Source: Thiocystis violascens DSM 198
Lineage (GTDB): Bacteria > Pseudomonadota > Gammaproteobacteria > Chromatiales > Chromatiaceae
Assembly: GCF_000227745.2 (NCBI RefSeq)
Contig: NC_018012.1
Span: 1,831,478 to 1,895,477 of the forward strand
DNA: 64,000 nucleotides
Reading direction: 5' to 3'
In this document: in pieces, positions 1 to 8,503 of the stretch
Numbering within the stretch: position 1 is the first letter of the stretch
Layout: every line of letters starts with the position of its first letter
Notes under the pieces: generated by a model
What the model was told of the DNA's origin: nothing
What the model saw: the letters and a program-made list of their open reading frames with translations, nothing else
Database searches by the model: none
Program-made: the position numbers and the translations under genes

Positions 1-1
1 A

Positions 2-220
2 TTCATTCAGCCAGGAACGACGGAACCGATCTGGCAGCTTCTGATTCTGAGCGCCACCTTCATGGTCATGACGTTCGTGGTCTTCGTGGCTTATGGGTTC
101 CTCGCTCATGCGTTTCGCAAAGCAGTCATCGAGTCGTCCCGAGTCCAGGGGTGGCTTCGGCGAGGCTTCGCTGCAACTTTCGCCGGTCTCGGCGCAAATC
201 TCGCATTCACCGAAAAGTGA
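2..220 (+). CDS. LysE/RhtB-family exporter, C-terminal end (5' truncated by window)
   Basis: The reading frame is open from the left edge to the TGA at 218-220 and gives 72 residues. It contains a hydrophobic helix (LILSATFMVMTFVVFVAYGF), a short basic stretch, an RVQGWLRRGF segment and a last helix rich in Gly and Ala. This helix-loop-helix ending is typical of the C-terminus of LysE/RhtB amino-acid exporters of the inner membrane. The N-terminal two thirds lie outside the window, so the substrate cannot be judged. It ends 25 bp before the XRE-type gene on the same strand. Confidence 0.6.
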   Translation, partial: FIQPGTTEPIWQLLILSATFMVMTFVVFVAYGFLAHAFRKAVIESSRVQGWLRRGFAATFAGLGANLAFTEK

Positions 221-245
221 TGCGGGGGCGTGAAGGAAGTCAGGC

Positions 246-521
246 ATGCGAACTCATGACGAAGTTGTTTCCAAGCTGATGCAGCGTCCCGGCGTCTGTC
301 AGGAAGTCGAGCGCATCGAACGAGAGGAAGGCGTGCTACTTGATATCCTGCTAAGGGCGCGTCAAGAGGCCGGGCTGTCCCAGGAGCGCATGGGTACTCA
401 AGCCCCAGCGGTCGCACGCCTGGAAAGGGCTCTGGCCACGGGGAAACACTCGCCTTCGCTGGCAACACTACGCAAGTACGCACAGGCTTGTGGCAAGAAA
501 CTCTCAGTTCACCTCTCGTAG
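246..521 (+). CDS. XRE/HigA-like antitoxin with a shortened helix-turn-helix
   Basis: 91 residues. The C-terminal half (ERMGTQAPAVARLERAL, then KHSPSLATLRKYAQACGKKL) closely resembles the DNA-binding part of HigA/XRE antitoxins. In that family the motif usually reads AGLSQ, then about four residues (such as AEVA), then ERMG. Here AGLSQ runs directly into ERMG, so three or four residues of helix 2 appear to be missing without a frameshift. No RelE/HigB-type toxin gene precedes it; the gene upstream is the exporter. It may be an orphan, possibly non-functional, antitoxin next to the hicAB pair. Confidence 0.7.
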   Translation: MRTHDEVVSKLMQRPGVCQEVERIEREEGVLLDILLRARQEAGLSQERMGTQAPAVARLERALATGKHSPSLATLRKYAQACGKKLSVHLS

Positions 522-571
522 CGTGCACACATGTGAATCTAAGTGGGCGATAATGGGAAACAGGATTTCCA

Positions 572-775
572 ATGCCACAGAAAATCCGTGACTTGCTCAA
601 TACGCTGAAACGCGCTGGCTTCACAGAAATTGCTGGAGGTGGAAAAGGGTCGCATCGAAAGTTCGTTCACTCGAAGTACCCCGGCGTGGTGACAGTGAGC
701 GGACAGACAGGTGATGACGCGAAGCGATATCAAGAGAAAGATGTCGCGCAAGCCATCGAAATGGTGAGCAAATGA
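572..775 (+). CDS. hicA: HicA-type mRNA interferase toxin
   Basis: 67 residues, normal for HicA (YcfA) toxins with a double-stranded-RNA-binding-like fold. The family pattern is visible: an N-terminal helix (IRDLLNTLKRAGF), then GGGKGSHRKFVH with the conserved catalytic His, then a beta strand and a helix ending AQAIEMVSK. HicA toxins cleave mRNA and are neutralised by HicB. The stop overlaps the start of the next gene by four bases (ATGA), so the two are translationally coupled in the standard toxin-first order. Confidence 0.85.
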   Translation: MPQKIRDLLNTLKRAGFTEIAGGGKGSHRKFVHSKYPGVVTVSGQTGDDAKRYQEKDVAQAIEMVSK

Positions 776-993
776 AAGCATTCGACAAATATCACAAATG
801 GGTGGATTGGAGCGAGGAAGATCAGGTCTATATCGGTCGATGCCCTGACCTCATCACCGGAATCCATGGCGATGATCCCGTCGCTCTTTATGGCGAGCTT
901 TGCGCCGTCGTTGAGGACGTGATCCGCCATTTCAACGCTGAAGGCCGCCCCCTTCCGCAGCCACGGGTTCGCCCTATGCGCGAGGTGGCATAG
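772..993 (+). CDS. hicB: HicB-type antitoxin (short form)
   Basis: 73 residues beginning in the ATGA overlap with hicA. The sequence shows the partly degraded RNase H-like HicB fold (YHKWVDWSEEDQVYIGRCPDL, followed by a helix VALYGELCAVVEDVIRHF). Many HicB proteins carry a C-terminal helix-turn-helix or ribbon-helix-helix; this one ends soon after the core in a Pro/Arg-rich tail, so it is the short version without an obvious DNA-binding domain. Its expected role is to bind and block HicA. Confidence 0.8.
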   Translation: MKAFDKYHKWVDWSEEDQVYIGRCPDLITGIHGDDPVALYGELCAVVEDVIRHFNAEGRPLPQPRVRPMREVA

Positions 994-1104
994 CGCCTAA
1001 CCAGTCGCGCCATCTCACCTTGGGCAAGAGGCCCGTGGCTTCCCCGCCGAGGTCGGATTTGTTCTGAAGTCTGCTTTCCCATTCATCTGAGGCATGCCTG
1101 CGCG

Positions 1105-1716
1105 TCAACTATCCGATCCGTCACTGACCCGCCGCAGGCGCGTGGCGCGCAGACTGTAGATGCACCCGCAATAGGTCTGTTGATAGAAACCATATTCCCG
1201 GTTCAGCTCGGCCTTGCGTTCGGTGAGCCCGCCCTTGCGCCAGTCGTGTTCCCAAAAGACGAGGCCCGGCCAGTCGGCCGCCGCCGAACGACCGGCGTCG
1301 AGGATCTGGGAACGGTCCTTCCAGCGCGAACTCGCGAGGGTGGTCGTGAAGACACCGAAGCCGTTGGCGCTCGCGTACCGCGCCGTCTCGGACAGCCGCA
1401 GTCCAAAGCAGAGGACGCAGCGCGGCCCGCGCTCGGGCGCATCGGCCAGGGCGGCAGTCCGCTTCAGCCAGCCTTTGGGATCGTAATCGGCATCGACGAA
1501 ATCCAGCCCGAGCGTCTGGGCGTGACGCTGACTCTCCGCCTTGCGCCGCTCGTATTCGCGTCTGGGATGGATGTTGGGATTGAAGTAGAAGACCGTCGGG
1601 CGGATGCCGTTGTTCAGCAGACACTCGACGATGGCGCTCGAACAGGGCGCGCAGCAGCTATGGAGCAAGACCCGGTCGGCGTCGCCCGGCGGCATCAGTG
1701 GAGGTCGATGAGGCAT
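1105..1716 (-). CDS. queH: Epoxyqueuosine reductase QueH
   Basis: 203 residues, of the DUF208 family. QueH performs the last step of queuosine synthesis, reducing epoxyqueuosine in tRNA to queuosine; it is the unrelated alternative to cobalamin-dependent QueG. The family's metal-binding cysteines are visible: HSCCAPCS near residues 19-26, RCVLCFGLR near 99-107 and YCGC near 183-186. The second Met (residue 8) is an alternative start. It lies 21 bp downstream of cobB on the same strand and could be transcribed with it. Choosing QueH over QueG would save B12 in a genome that uses it elsewhere (inference). Confidence 0.9.
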   Translation of the reverse strand: MPHRPPLMPPGDADRVLLHSCCAPCSSAIVECLLNNGIRPTVFYFNPNIHPRREYERRKAESQRHAQTLGLDFVDADYDPKGWLKRTAALADAPERGPRCVLCFGLRLSETARYASANGFGVFTTTLASSRWKDRSQILDAGRSAAADWPGLVFWEHDWRKGGLTERKAELNREYGFYQQTYCGCIYSLRATRLRRVSDGSDS

Positions 1717-1737
1717 GGTGTCGGTTGGCGGCGAATA

Positions 1738-3138
1738 TTACCGGGCGCTCGAATTGCTCTCGCCTGCCGGGGCACGTGTCGTCTCGGGCGCCTGCGCGAG
1801 CATCTCGCGGTCTGGAAGAAACAAGGCGGCGGCCGCCGCGGGCGCCGAGGGAAAATAGAGATGCAGATAGCTCGCGCGCAGCGTGCCGTGGCGGTAGAAG
1901 GGCTCGCCCGCCCGCCCGTCGCTCTGGCGTTGACCGGATGCGACCGGCTCGACAGGGGTCTCCATGGTCGAGTGGTGAAAGCTATGCCCTCGCAGACAAC
2001 CCGGCGGCAGGTCGAGCGACTGCATGCCGAGACCGGCCAGGCGCTGACGCATCTGACCCTGGCCGGGGAGCAGGCCCGCCATCTCCGCCGTGTGTCCCGC
2101 TTTGTCGGTGAGCCGGTCGAGCAGATAGAGCATGCCGCCGCACTCGGCATAGAGCGGACGGCCCGCGGCGAGGTGCCGGGCAAGCGCGTCCTTGATCCCG
2201 GCGTTGGCCGCCAGGGCGTGCAGATGGAGTTCGGGATAACCGCCGGGGAGATAGATGGCGTCGGCGCGGACATCGGGGTCGGCGAGCGGCGAGAAGAAGC
2301 TCAGATCGGCGCCCAATGCCTCCAAAAGACGCAGGTTGTCTTCGTAAAGAAAGGAGAAGGCGGCGTCGCGCGCGATCGCGATGCGTCGTCCGGCGAGCGG
2401 CCTGGACAGGATCGGCCACTCGGCGGGCGGCGCGAACCGGACCGGCGCGGGCAGCTCGGCCAGGGCGGTGTCGCCGATCCGATCCGCGATCAGGTCGAGT
2501 CGCGCCTCCAGGTCGACGATCTCCGACGCCTGGACCAACCCCAGATGCCGGCTCGGCAGCTCGGCCTCGGCCAGTCGCGGCATGGACCCCAGATAGCGCA
2601 GCCCCGGCGGCAAGCCGCCCCGAATCATCGCCTCGTGACGCGGGCTCGCGACCCGATTCGCCAGGATGCCGGCGAAGCTCAGGGCCGGACGATAGGTCGC
2701 CAGGCCCAGCGCGAGGGCGCCGAAGGTCTGACCCATGCCGCGCGCGTCGATCAGGGCCGCGACCGGAATCCCGAAGGTCTCGGCCAGATCCGCCCCGCTC
2801 GGCATTCCGTCGAACAGCCCCATCGCGCCCTCGACCAGGATCAGATCCGCCTCGCCGGCGGCCTCCCAAAGCTTGCGGCGGCAATCGGATGCGCCGACCA
2901 TCCAGAGATCGAGCGGTCCGACCGTCGCCGCGCTAGCCCGGCTCAGGATCATGGGGTCGAGGAAGTCCGGTCCGGTTTTGAACACTCGCACCCGTCGCCC
3001 GAGGCGATGATGATGGCGCGCCAGACCGGCGACCAGGGTCGTCTTGCCCTGTCCCGACGCGGAGGCGGTCAGGAAGAGTGCCGGACACTGGCGCGGGGCG
3101 GGATCCGAGAGGGGCGGTTTTGGCTCTGACATGGGCAT
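1738..3138 (-). CDS. cobB: Cobyrinate / hydrogenobyrinate a,c-diamide synthase
   Basis: ATP- and glutamine-dependent amidase of corrin side chains a and c (CobB in the aerobic nomenclature, CbiA in the anaerobic). The N-terminal dethiobiotin-synthase-like domain has its P-loop in LTASASGQGKTTLVAGLA and a conserved FKTGPDFLDP. The C-terminal class I glutamine amidotransferase domain has the nucleophile region YAECGGMLYL and a late HSFHHS motif. The longest frame opens with a TTG at 3159 that would overlap the divergent gene at 3148. The ATG at 3138 (MPMSEPK...) or 3132 is preferred, which leaves a 9-bp divergent gap. The length of about 466 residues is normal. Confidence 0.9.
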   Translation of the reverse strand: MPMSEPKPPLSDPAPRQCPALFLTASASGQGKTTLVAGLARHHHRLGRRVRVFKTGPDFLDPMILSRASAATVGPLDLWMVGASDCRRKLWEAAGEADLILVEGAMGLFDGMPSGADLAETFGIPVAALIDARGMGQTFGALALGLATYRPALSFAGILANRVASPRHEAMIRGGLPPGLRYLGSMPRLAEAELPSRHLGLVQASEIVDLEARLDLIADRIGDTALAELPAPVRFAPPAEWPILSRPLAGRRIAIARDAAFSFLYEDNLRLLEALGADLSFFSPLADPDVRADAIYLPGGYPELHLHALAANAGIKDALARHLAAGRPLYAECGGMLYLLDRLTDKAGHTAEMAGLLPGQGQMRQRLAGLGMQSLDLPPGCLRGHSFHHSTMETPVEPVASGQRQSDGRAGEPFYRHGTLRASYLHLYFPSAPAAAAALFLPDREMLAQAPETTRAPAGESNSSAR

Positions 3139-3147
3139 GGTCGACGA

Positions 3148-3579
3148 ATGGCTGATCAAGAGATCGTTGAGAGACTGAAAATTGCAATCGGTCTGGGCTG
3201 TCGGCGCGGGGTCTCGCTGACGACCCTGGAGTCCGCGATCGCCGAGGCGTTACGGCCACTGGGCGAGGTCGAGGTGTGCTGCATCGCCAGTCATGCCGAC
3301 AAAGCCGACGAAGCGGCGCTCCTAGCGCTGGCCAGCATACGCGGCTGGCCGTTGCGGCTCTTTCCGGCCGAGATCCTGGCCGCGATCCAGGTACCGAACC
3401 CCTCGTCCCGCGCGGCGAGCGCGGCCGGCACGCCCAGCGTCGCCGAGGCCGCCGCCCTACTCGCGGCCGACGGCCGGGAACTGCTGGTGGCCAAGCGAAT
3501 CCATCGCGGCGCCGATGGCCTGGGCGTGACGGTGGCCATCGCGCGCATGAGCCCCAAGAGGGGAAGCTTACTCGCCTGA
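3148..3579 (+). CDS. cobE: CobE / CbiG C-terminal-domain protein
   Basis: 143 residues matching the CbiG C-terminal (CobE) domain: IAIGLGCRRGVSLTTLESAI at the start, a middle LASIRGWPLRLFPAEIL, and the family's SVAEAAAL motif in the second half. In the aerobic cobalamin pathway CobE is a stand-alone small protein required for corrin synthesis; in the anaerobic pathway it is the C-terminal part of CbiG, which opens the precorrin lactone. Only the CobE part is present, which fits with cobF elsewhere in the window. It diverges from cobB across a few bases, so both promoters must lie inside the neighbouring reading frames. Confidence 0.82.
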   Translation: MADQEIVERLKIAIGLGCRRGVSLTTLESAIAEALRPLGEVEVCCIASHADKADEAALLALASIRGWPLRLFPAEILAAIQVPNPSSRAASAAGTPSVAEAAALLAADGRELLVAKRIHRGADGLGVTVAIARMSPKRGSLLA

Positions 3580-4064
3580 AGCGCATCCAGCACGGAGCCC
3601 GTGACTTGCACTCGGCGGTGGCTAATCCAAAAAAGCGCGCGTTTCGTTCGGAGTCCGGTTAGGCGCAGGAGTTGCAGTATGACTCTTTGGAGGGACTTAA
3701 GCCGCTCAATGCGGTGACTTCTTCGTCCCATGAGCAGAAACTCACAGTTGCCCTTTGCCGTTGGACGGCTGTCAGCCAATAGGTCACTCGCCTATCCGCT
3801 CGTTGGTCTGGTCCAAGAGGGAAAGCAGTCACTGCTCATCCTGAGCCAAGAGTCGCGAATGCAAGTGTCGACGCGGATCTCCAGGCACCAGGAATCCGTC
3901 CGTTCGATCTCAGGGAGTGCTCAGTCCGGTGACCGCGTTCGGTCGTCATGGAAGCGTCCACCGGAGACTGTTAATCTTCTCCTGATTGCGTGCGTCGCAA
4001 GCGTATGGTCTCGCGGATGCGACCATCCACGTCCCCCCATCAACCAACTTTGGATCATTGGTGT
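3580..4064. other. 485-bp intergenic stretch without a recognised gene
   Basis: Short open frames exist on both strands, but none has a recognisable motif, a good ribosome-binding site or gene-like composition. It is less GC-rich than its neighbours around 3640-3700. No tRNA-like fold, terminator with a T-run or repeat was noticed. Confidence 0.5.
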
Positions 4065-4844
4065 ATGAGCAAGATCGCAATGGCGGCCATCCTGGCGCTG
4101 GGTCTCCTGGTCGGAATACTGATTCTGCAGGAAGTCGGTCGGCGGCTTGGCGAGCGGCATCTGGCGCGCGACCCCGAGAGCGCGCGCGCTGGAACGGGGG
4201 TCGTCGAAGGCGCGGTCTTCGCTTTGGTGGGATTGCTGATCGCCTTCACCTTCTCGGGCGCCGCCTCGCGTTTCGATCAGCGCCGGGACCTGATCGTGCA
4301 GGAGACGAATGCGATCGGGACGGCCTATCTGCGGCTCGATCTCTTGCCCGGCGACGCACGCTCTGCCCTCCAGGAGGATTTTCGCCGCTATATCGATGCC
4401 CGCCTGGATGCCTACCGGCAACTGCCGGACATTCAGGCGGCCTTGGCGGGTTTGACCAAGGCGACCGCATTGCAGAACAGGATCTGGACGCAGGTCGTGA
4501 GCGCGGGGCAGCGGCCGGACGCCGCGCCGGATGCAATCAAGCTGCTGCTGCCGGCGTTGAACGACATGATCGATATCACCACCACGCGCACGCTCGCGGC
4601 GCAGATGCACCCGCCGCTGGGCATCTATCTGATGCTGGTTGCGCTGGCCCTTGCCAGTGCCTTGCTCGCCGGTTACAGCATGGCTGGCGGCCGGTCGCGC
4701 AATTGGTTGCACATGGTCGTCTTTGCCGTGGTGATGGCCATGACTGTCTACATCATCATCGACATCGAGTTTCCGCGCCTGGGGATGATCCGGGTCGATG
4801 CCTTTGATCAGGCCCTCGTCGAGTTGCGCGCGACGATGACCTGA
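4065..4844 (+). CDS. DUF4239-like (bestrophin-like domain) membrane protein
   Basis: 259 residues from the ATG at 4065; the frame is open 25 codons further upstream, but those codons (arginine- and proline-rich) do not look like protein and the membrane helix starts just after this Met. Four hydrophobic segments are seen: near residues 3-22, 46-65, about 185-207 and 215-237. They are separated by a long cytoplasmic helical region with FSGAASRFDQRRDLIVQETNAIGTAYLRLDLL. This two-plus-two layout and the ETNAIGTAYLR motif match proteins annotated as DUF4239 or bestrophin-like. Function is unknown; a channel-like role is only suggested by the name. No operon partner is evident. Confidence 0.65.
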   Translation: MSKIAMAAILALGLLVGILILQEVGRRLGERHLARDPESARAGTGVVEGAVFALVGLLIAFTFSGAASRFDQRRDLIVQETNAIGTAYLRLDLLPGDARSALQEDFRRYIDARLDAYRQLPDIQAALAGLTKATALQNRIWTQVVSAGQRPDAAPDAIKLLLPALNDMIDITTTRTLAAQMHPPLGIYLMLVALALASALLAGYSMAGGRSRNWLHMVVFAVVMAMTVYIIIDIEFPRLGMIRVDAFDQALVELRATMT

Positions 4845-4849
4845 GTTGG

Positions 4850-5145
4850 GTGACTCTCTTCGGCATTTCGGCCTCTCGACCACAGCGACGAGACCCGAAC
4901 GCTGGAAACCGTCGCTCCCTGTCCCGAACGACCATCGAGAGCCTGGCCTCACGCCTCGGCGAGTGCTACCTGCACGTGAAGGGTTTCGTCCACCTGCGCG
5001 AAGACGACGACCGACGCGATCTCTATCAGCAGATCGGCCCCCGTTGGTCGCTGGAGCCCATGGGCGACTGGAACGATGCGCCGGCCCGAACGCTGTGGTG
5101 ATTGGACGTGTCGGGTGCAACCTTGACGGGGCGCCTGAGGTGCTC
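4850..5145 (+). pseudogene. CobW/G3E-family GTPase, C-terminal domain relic with frameshift
   Basis: The frame from 4850 encodes a stretch strongly resembling the CobW C-terminal domain: LSRTTIESLASRLGECYLHV, then KGFVHLREDDDRRDLYQQIG, then RWSLEPMGDWNDAPART, ending at a TGA near 5099-5101. The expected continuation (a V-V-I-G-R strand then N-L-D) appears in the next frame as NAVVIGRVGCNLDGA, so a frameshift lies near 5085-5095. The N-terminal GTPase half with its P-loop is absent. CobW-type proteins are metallochaperones linked to cobalt, zinc or iron, which fits the cobalamin context. It is read as a decayed remnant. Confidence 0.6.
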
Positions 5146-5353
5146 CGCGTATCGACTCGGGATTGCTGCGCTCAGGTGGGGATGGCCACCTTCAGCCGGA
5201 TCATAAAAATGACTGGTTTGCAGCCACCCGGAGGCCGATCATCAGGGTCTGAGCGTCCGAGGCGGCTGACCGCCATCCGTGTCCCCTCTTGGCGGTTGAA
5301 GAGCCAATCGGCGAAGCAGCTTCAGCATCAATCATCACCCCCTTCACCGCAGA

Positions 5354-6148
5354 TCATCCGGCGGCTGACTCGCACTCCCAGGGCAGAATATAACCCTGCC
5401 GCTGATGCTCGCCCGTGACCGCGCGGATGCCATAGACCTCCCGTAGATTCTCGCGCGTGAGAACCTCGCCCGGCGGGCCCAACGCGATCGGCTCGCCCCG
5501 ATCCAGGAGCAGGAGCCGGTCGCAGAAGCGGCTCGCCAGGGTCAGGTCGTGGAGCACCAGGATCAGACTCCGTCCCTGCCGACACTGCTCGCGCAGGAGC
5601 GACATGACCCGGAGCTGGTGCCGGGGATCCAGCGCGGCGACCGGCTCGTCGGCCAGGATGAGCGGCGCCTCGACCGCGAGCACCCGGGCCAGACGGACCC
5701 GCGCGCGCTCGCCCCCGGACAGTTCGGTCACCCGGCGCTCGCGCAGATCCCAGACGTCGGTGGCCCGCAACGCGCCCTCGATCGCGTCCCGATCGTCCGT
5801 TCTCGGCGTACCGCCGCCCCGCCACCAGCTCCCGCGATAGGGATGGCGCCCGAGCGCGACCAGATCCTGGACCGAGATCGGCCACTGCACGCCGTCGTCC
5901 TGACTCAGATAGGCAAGCCGACGCGCGCGCTCGCGTGCCGGCAGGGCCGCCAGATCCCGTCCGCCGAGCCGGATCCGACCACGGTGCGGCAGAAGTTGCA
6001 TGATCGCCTTGAGGACGCTGCTCTTGCCGGCGCCGTTGGGGCCGATGAGCCCAAGGAGTTCGCCCTCGCCCAGATCGAACGAGAGGTCATGCACCAGCGT
6101 CTTCCCGCCGAGACGGACATCGAGCCCGGCCACCTCGAAGCGCGTCAC
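5354..6148 (-). CDS. btuD: Cobalamin/iron-siderophore ABC transporter ATPase (BtuD-like)
   Basis: 264 residues from a GTG start at 6148 that overlaps the btuC stop by four bases; the longer upstream frame is only btuC read in another frame. Walker A is GPNGAGKSS near residues 33-41, the signature is LSGGERARVRLARVL, Walker B is LILADEP, followed by the H-loop VLHDL. The ligand-specific FepC/BtuD features (SQDDG, then LVALGRHPYRGSW) are present. It powers vitamin B12 or ferric-siderophore uptake; the B12 choice rests on the adjacent cobU, metH and BtuF-like genes. The end at 5354 has no downstream partner. Confidence 0.85.
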   Translation of the reverse strand: MTRFEVAGLDVRLGGKTLVHDLSFDLGEGELLGLIGPNGAGKSSVLKAIMQLLPHRGRIRLGGRDLAALPARERARRLAYLSQDDGVQWPISVQDLVALGRHPYRGSWWRGGGTPRTDDRDAIEGALRATDVWDLRERRVTELSGGERARVRLARVLAVEAPLILADEPVAALDPRHQLRVMSLLREQCRQGRSLILVLHDLTLASRFCDRLLLLDRGEPIALGPPGEVLTRENLREVYGIRAVTGEHQRQGYILPWECESAAG

Positions 6149-7176
6149 AGCATGTCCCTCCGCGAGCGCAGCACCAGTGCCAGGAAGAAGGGCGCGCCGA
6201 TCAGGGCCGTCACCACCCCGAGCATCAGTTCCCTGGGGGTGTCGATGAGCCGCAGGGCAATATCGGCGCCGAGCACCAGCACCGCGCCGCCCAGTGCGCT
6301 GGGGAGGAGCAGACGGCCCGGCCGGTAGGCGACGAAGCGTCGCAACAGGTGCGGGACCACCAGGCCGACGAAGCCGATGGTGCCCGTCACCGCGACGGTG
6401 GCGCCGACGCTCAGGGCCGAGCCCAGGATAACGAGTCCGCGCAGCCGCGACAGGTCGACCCCGAGGCTGCTGGCCTCGGCCTCGCCGAGGGCGAGCACGT
6501 CGAGCGCTGGCGCGCACAGCAGCAGGAGCAGCAGACCGGCGAGCACGAAGGGCAGACAGAGCCGCACCTCCGCGAAGCTGCGATCGCTGATGGAGCCGAG
6601 CAGCCAGAGGACGATGTCCTGCACGTCGGTCGGATTGGGCGCCAGGTTCAGCGCGAGCGAGGTCAAGGCTCCCGCGAGCGACGCGAGCGCCACGCCGGCG
6701 AGGATGAGCGTGAGATTGGTCGAGCCGGCGCGGGTCAGTCCATGAAGCGTCAGGGTCGCAAGCAGGGCGAAGAGCATGGCGGCGGCGGGGAGCATCCAGG
6801 GACTGAGCGCGGTGACCCCGAAGTAGAGCATGAGGACCGCGCCGAGACTGGCACTGGACGAGATCCCGAGCAGACCGGGCTCGGCGAGCGGGTTGCGCAG
6901 CAGTCCCTGCAGCGCCGCGCCCGAGGCGCCCAGCGAGCTACCGACCAGCCAGGCCAGAACGACCCTGGGCAGTCGGATCTGACGCACGATCAATTGCGCT
7001 TCCTCCGATGCGGTGCCGAGCAGGCCTCCGATAACCTCCGCGAGCGAGAGCGGTGCGTCGCCGAAACACAGCGACACCAGACTGAGCAGGAGCAGCAGCG
7101 CCAGCAGCACCAGGTTCAGCGGCAGGGATGGCCGTCTGGATCCCAGCAGTGGCCAACGTCGGCGTCTCCGAGTCAA
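6145..7176 (-). CDS. btuC: Cobalamin ABC transporter permease (FecCD family)
   Basis: 343 residues and about ten hydrophobic helices, normal for BtuC/FecCD permeases. Family motifs are clear: RLPRVVLAWLVGSSLGASGA followed by LQGLLRNPLAEPGLLGIS, then the coupling-helix region VGTIGFVGLVVPHLLR (seen as TGTIGFVGLVVPHLLRRFV). The last helix ends LVLRSRRDML. It forms the inner-membrane channel between the BtuF-like binding protein and BtuD. It starts 4 bp after the btuF stop and overlaps btuD, so the three form one tightly packed operon. Confidence 0.9.
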   Translation of the reverse strand: MTRRRRRWPLLGSRRPSLPLNLVLLALLLLLSLVSLCFGDAPLSLAEVIGGLLGTASEEAQLIVRQIRLPRVVLAWLVGSSLGASGAALQGLLRNPLAEPGLLGISSSASLGAVLMLYFGVTALSPWMLPAAAMLFALLATLTLHGLTRAGSTNLTLILAGVALASLAGALTSLALNLAPNPTDVQDIVLWLLGSISDRSFAEVRLCLPFVLAGLLLLLLCAPALDVLALGEAEASSLGVDLSRLRGLVILGSALSVGATVAVTGTIGFVGLVVPHLLRRFVAYRPGRLLLPSALGGAVLVLGADIALRLIDTPRELMLGVVTALIGAPFFLALVLRSRRDML

Positions 7177-7180
7177 GCGG

Positions 7181-8503
7181 TCAGTCCTGGCCAGGGCGGG
7201 CGCGCCCCAGGCGGTCGAGCTGAGTCACGATCTGCTCGGCGGCATCGACCAGTTCCAGACCGCCACAGCCCCAGGTTCCGGTCGGGACGCTGATCGAGGG
7301 CGTCGCGTCCAGGATCGCCCGCAACAGCGGATGTCGGCCATAGGCCGAGTCCGCCGGGGATCGGGCCTGATCGAAGTACCCGAGCAGAAAGAGATCCGGC
7401 GGTGACCTCACCAGCCGTTCCAGCGGAAACCGGCCCCATCCGGTTTGACCTTGCTCGGCGGCCAGGTTGCGCAGACCGAGTCGGGTGATCAGATCGTCGA
7501 CATAGGTTCCCTTCCCCGCCGTGCCGCCGCTCGGACGCAGATAGAGCAGACGGTCTGGACGCGTCCGGTCCGCCAGCGCCCGCATGCGTCGCTCCGCCTC
7601 GGCTGTTTTGATCTTGCCCACCTCGCCGCGCCCGATCTGGACCGCGATCCGGCGTGTCGTCTCCAGCGCATCGGACCAGTTCCTCGGATACGGGAGCGCG
7701 ATGACCCGGGTGCCCTGACTGGCCAGCAGGTCGGCGTGCCGCCTGGCGGTCCAGCCCAGATAGACCAGGGCGATGTCCGGCTTCAGATAGAGCAGATCCT
7801 CGACACTGCCGCGATTCGCCGGATAGGCGTGAGCGGCCTCGGCGACCGGGGAGACCCTGGGATCCTGGCTCTGTCGCGAGAGCGAGAGGATCTGCCCAGG
7901 ATCGGCGACGTTGAGCAGGATCAGATCGGCGCAGAGGTCCGTGCTGACGACGCTTGGCAGCGGCTCGGCGGCCTGGGTCGGCAGGGCGGAGAGACAGAGG
8001 ATCGCGAGCAGACCCAGCAACGCGAATCGGAGCCTGGCGGGCGGGCGTGGGCGGTGGTTGAATTGCTCGCGCCTCCGCGTGAGATCGTCTTGGTTTACGC
8101 GGAGATAAGGAGACGCTGAGGGTTGGAGGTTGTTGACGATGCGACGAAGGCCCTCTTTGAGTGTCGCTGCGCCAAAATTGATGAGAAGACCGACTGGAAG
8201 ATTCATCAAACGCAGGTAGGTGAGCAGTTGTTTGCCATGGACTGGCGCGAGCCTTTCCAGGGATTTGATCTCAACGATCACACGGCCATCCACGATCAAG
8301 TCAGTGCGGAATCCCTCCTCGAAGACCATCCCATCGTATTCGAAGCGAATGACCTTCTGTCGCTCGACGTGAACCCCCCGGCGCTCCAGCGCCCGTGCCA
8401 TGACCGCTTCGTAAACGGACTCCAGAAGCCCAGGTCCGAGTTCCATGTGAATCTTCACGGCCGCATCGACGATGGCGCCGGTAATGTCATCCAACTCTCT
8501 CAT
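7181..8503 (-). CDS. btuF: In-frame fusion of a GxxExxY protein with a BtuF-like cobalamin-binding protein
   Basis: One frame of 440 codons joins two unrelated proteins. Residues 1 to about 125 (from the ATG at 8503) are a GxxExxY protein: GPGLLESVYEAVMARALERR carries the name motif and FRTDLIVDGRVIVEIKSLE the PD-(D/E)xK-like core. From about residue 150 a Sec signal sequence (RLRFALLGLLAILCLSALP, then TQAAEP) and a class III periplasmic binding protein follow, with VVSTDLCADLILL, YLKPDIALVYLGWT and a CGGLELVDAAEQ ending. The second half alone is a normal BtuF. No ATG or GTG lies between the halves; a TTG at 8020 is the only start codon near the signal sequence. Either internal initiation makes BtuF or the cassette has displaced its start. 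Confidence 0.8.
   Translation of the reverse strand: MRELDDITGAIVDAAVKIHMELGPGLLESVYEAVMARALERRGVHVERQKVIRFEYDGMVFEEGFRTDLIVDGRVIVEIKSLERLAPVHGKQLLTYLRLMNLPVGLLINFGAATLKEGLRRIVNNLQPSASPYLRVNQDDLTRRREQFNHRPRPPARLRFALLGLLAILCLSALPTQAAEPLPSVVSTDLCADLILLNVADPGQILSLSRQSQDPRVSPVAEAAHAYPANRGSVEDLLYLKPDIALVYLGWTARRHADLLASQGTRVIALPYPRNWSDALETTRRIAVQIGRGEVGKIKTAEAERRMRALADRTRPDRLLYLRPSGGTAGKGTYVDDLITRLGLRNLAAEQGQTGWGRFPLERLVRSPPDLFLLGYFDQARSPADSAYGRHPLLRAILDATPSISVPTGTWGCGGLELVDAAEQIVTQLDRLGRARPGQD

Noticed and set aside
1180..3129. A 649-codon open frame on the plus strand
   Set aside because: Antisense to queH and cobB; its residues are Arg/Gly/Gln-rich without domains.
4846..5418. A 190-codon open frame overlapping the CobW relic
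   Set aside because: Only about 15 residues in its middle (VVIGRVGCNLD) are protein-like; these are the frameshifted continuation of the relic, and the remainder has no family resemblance.
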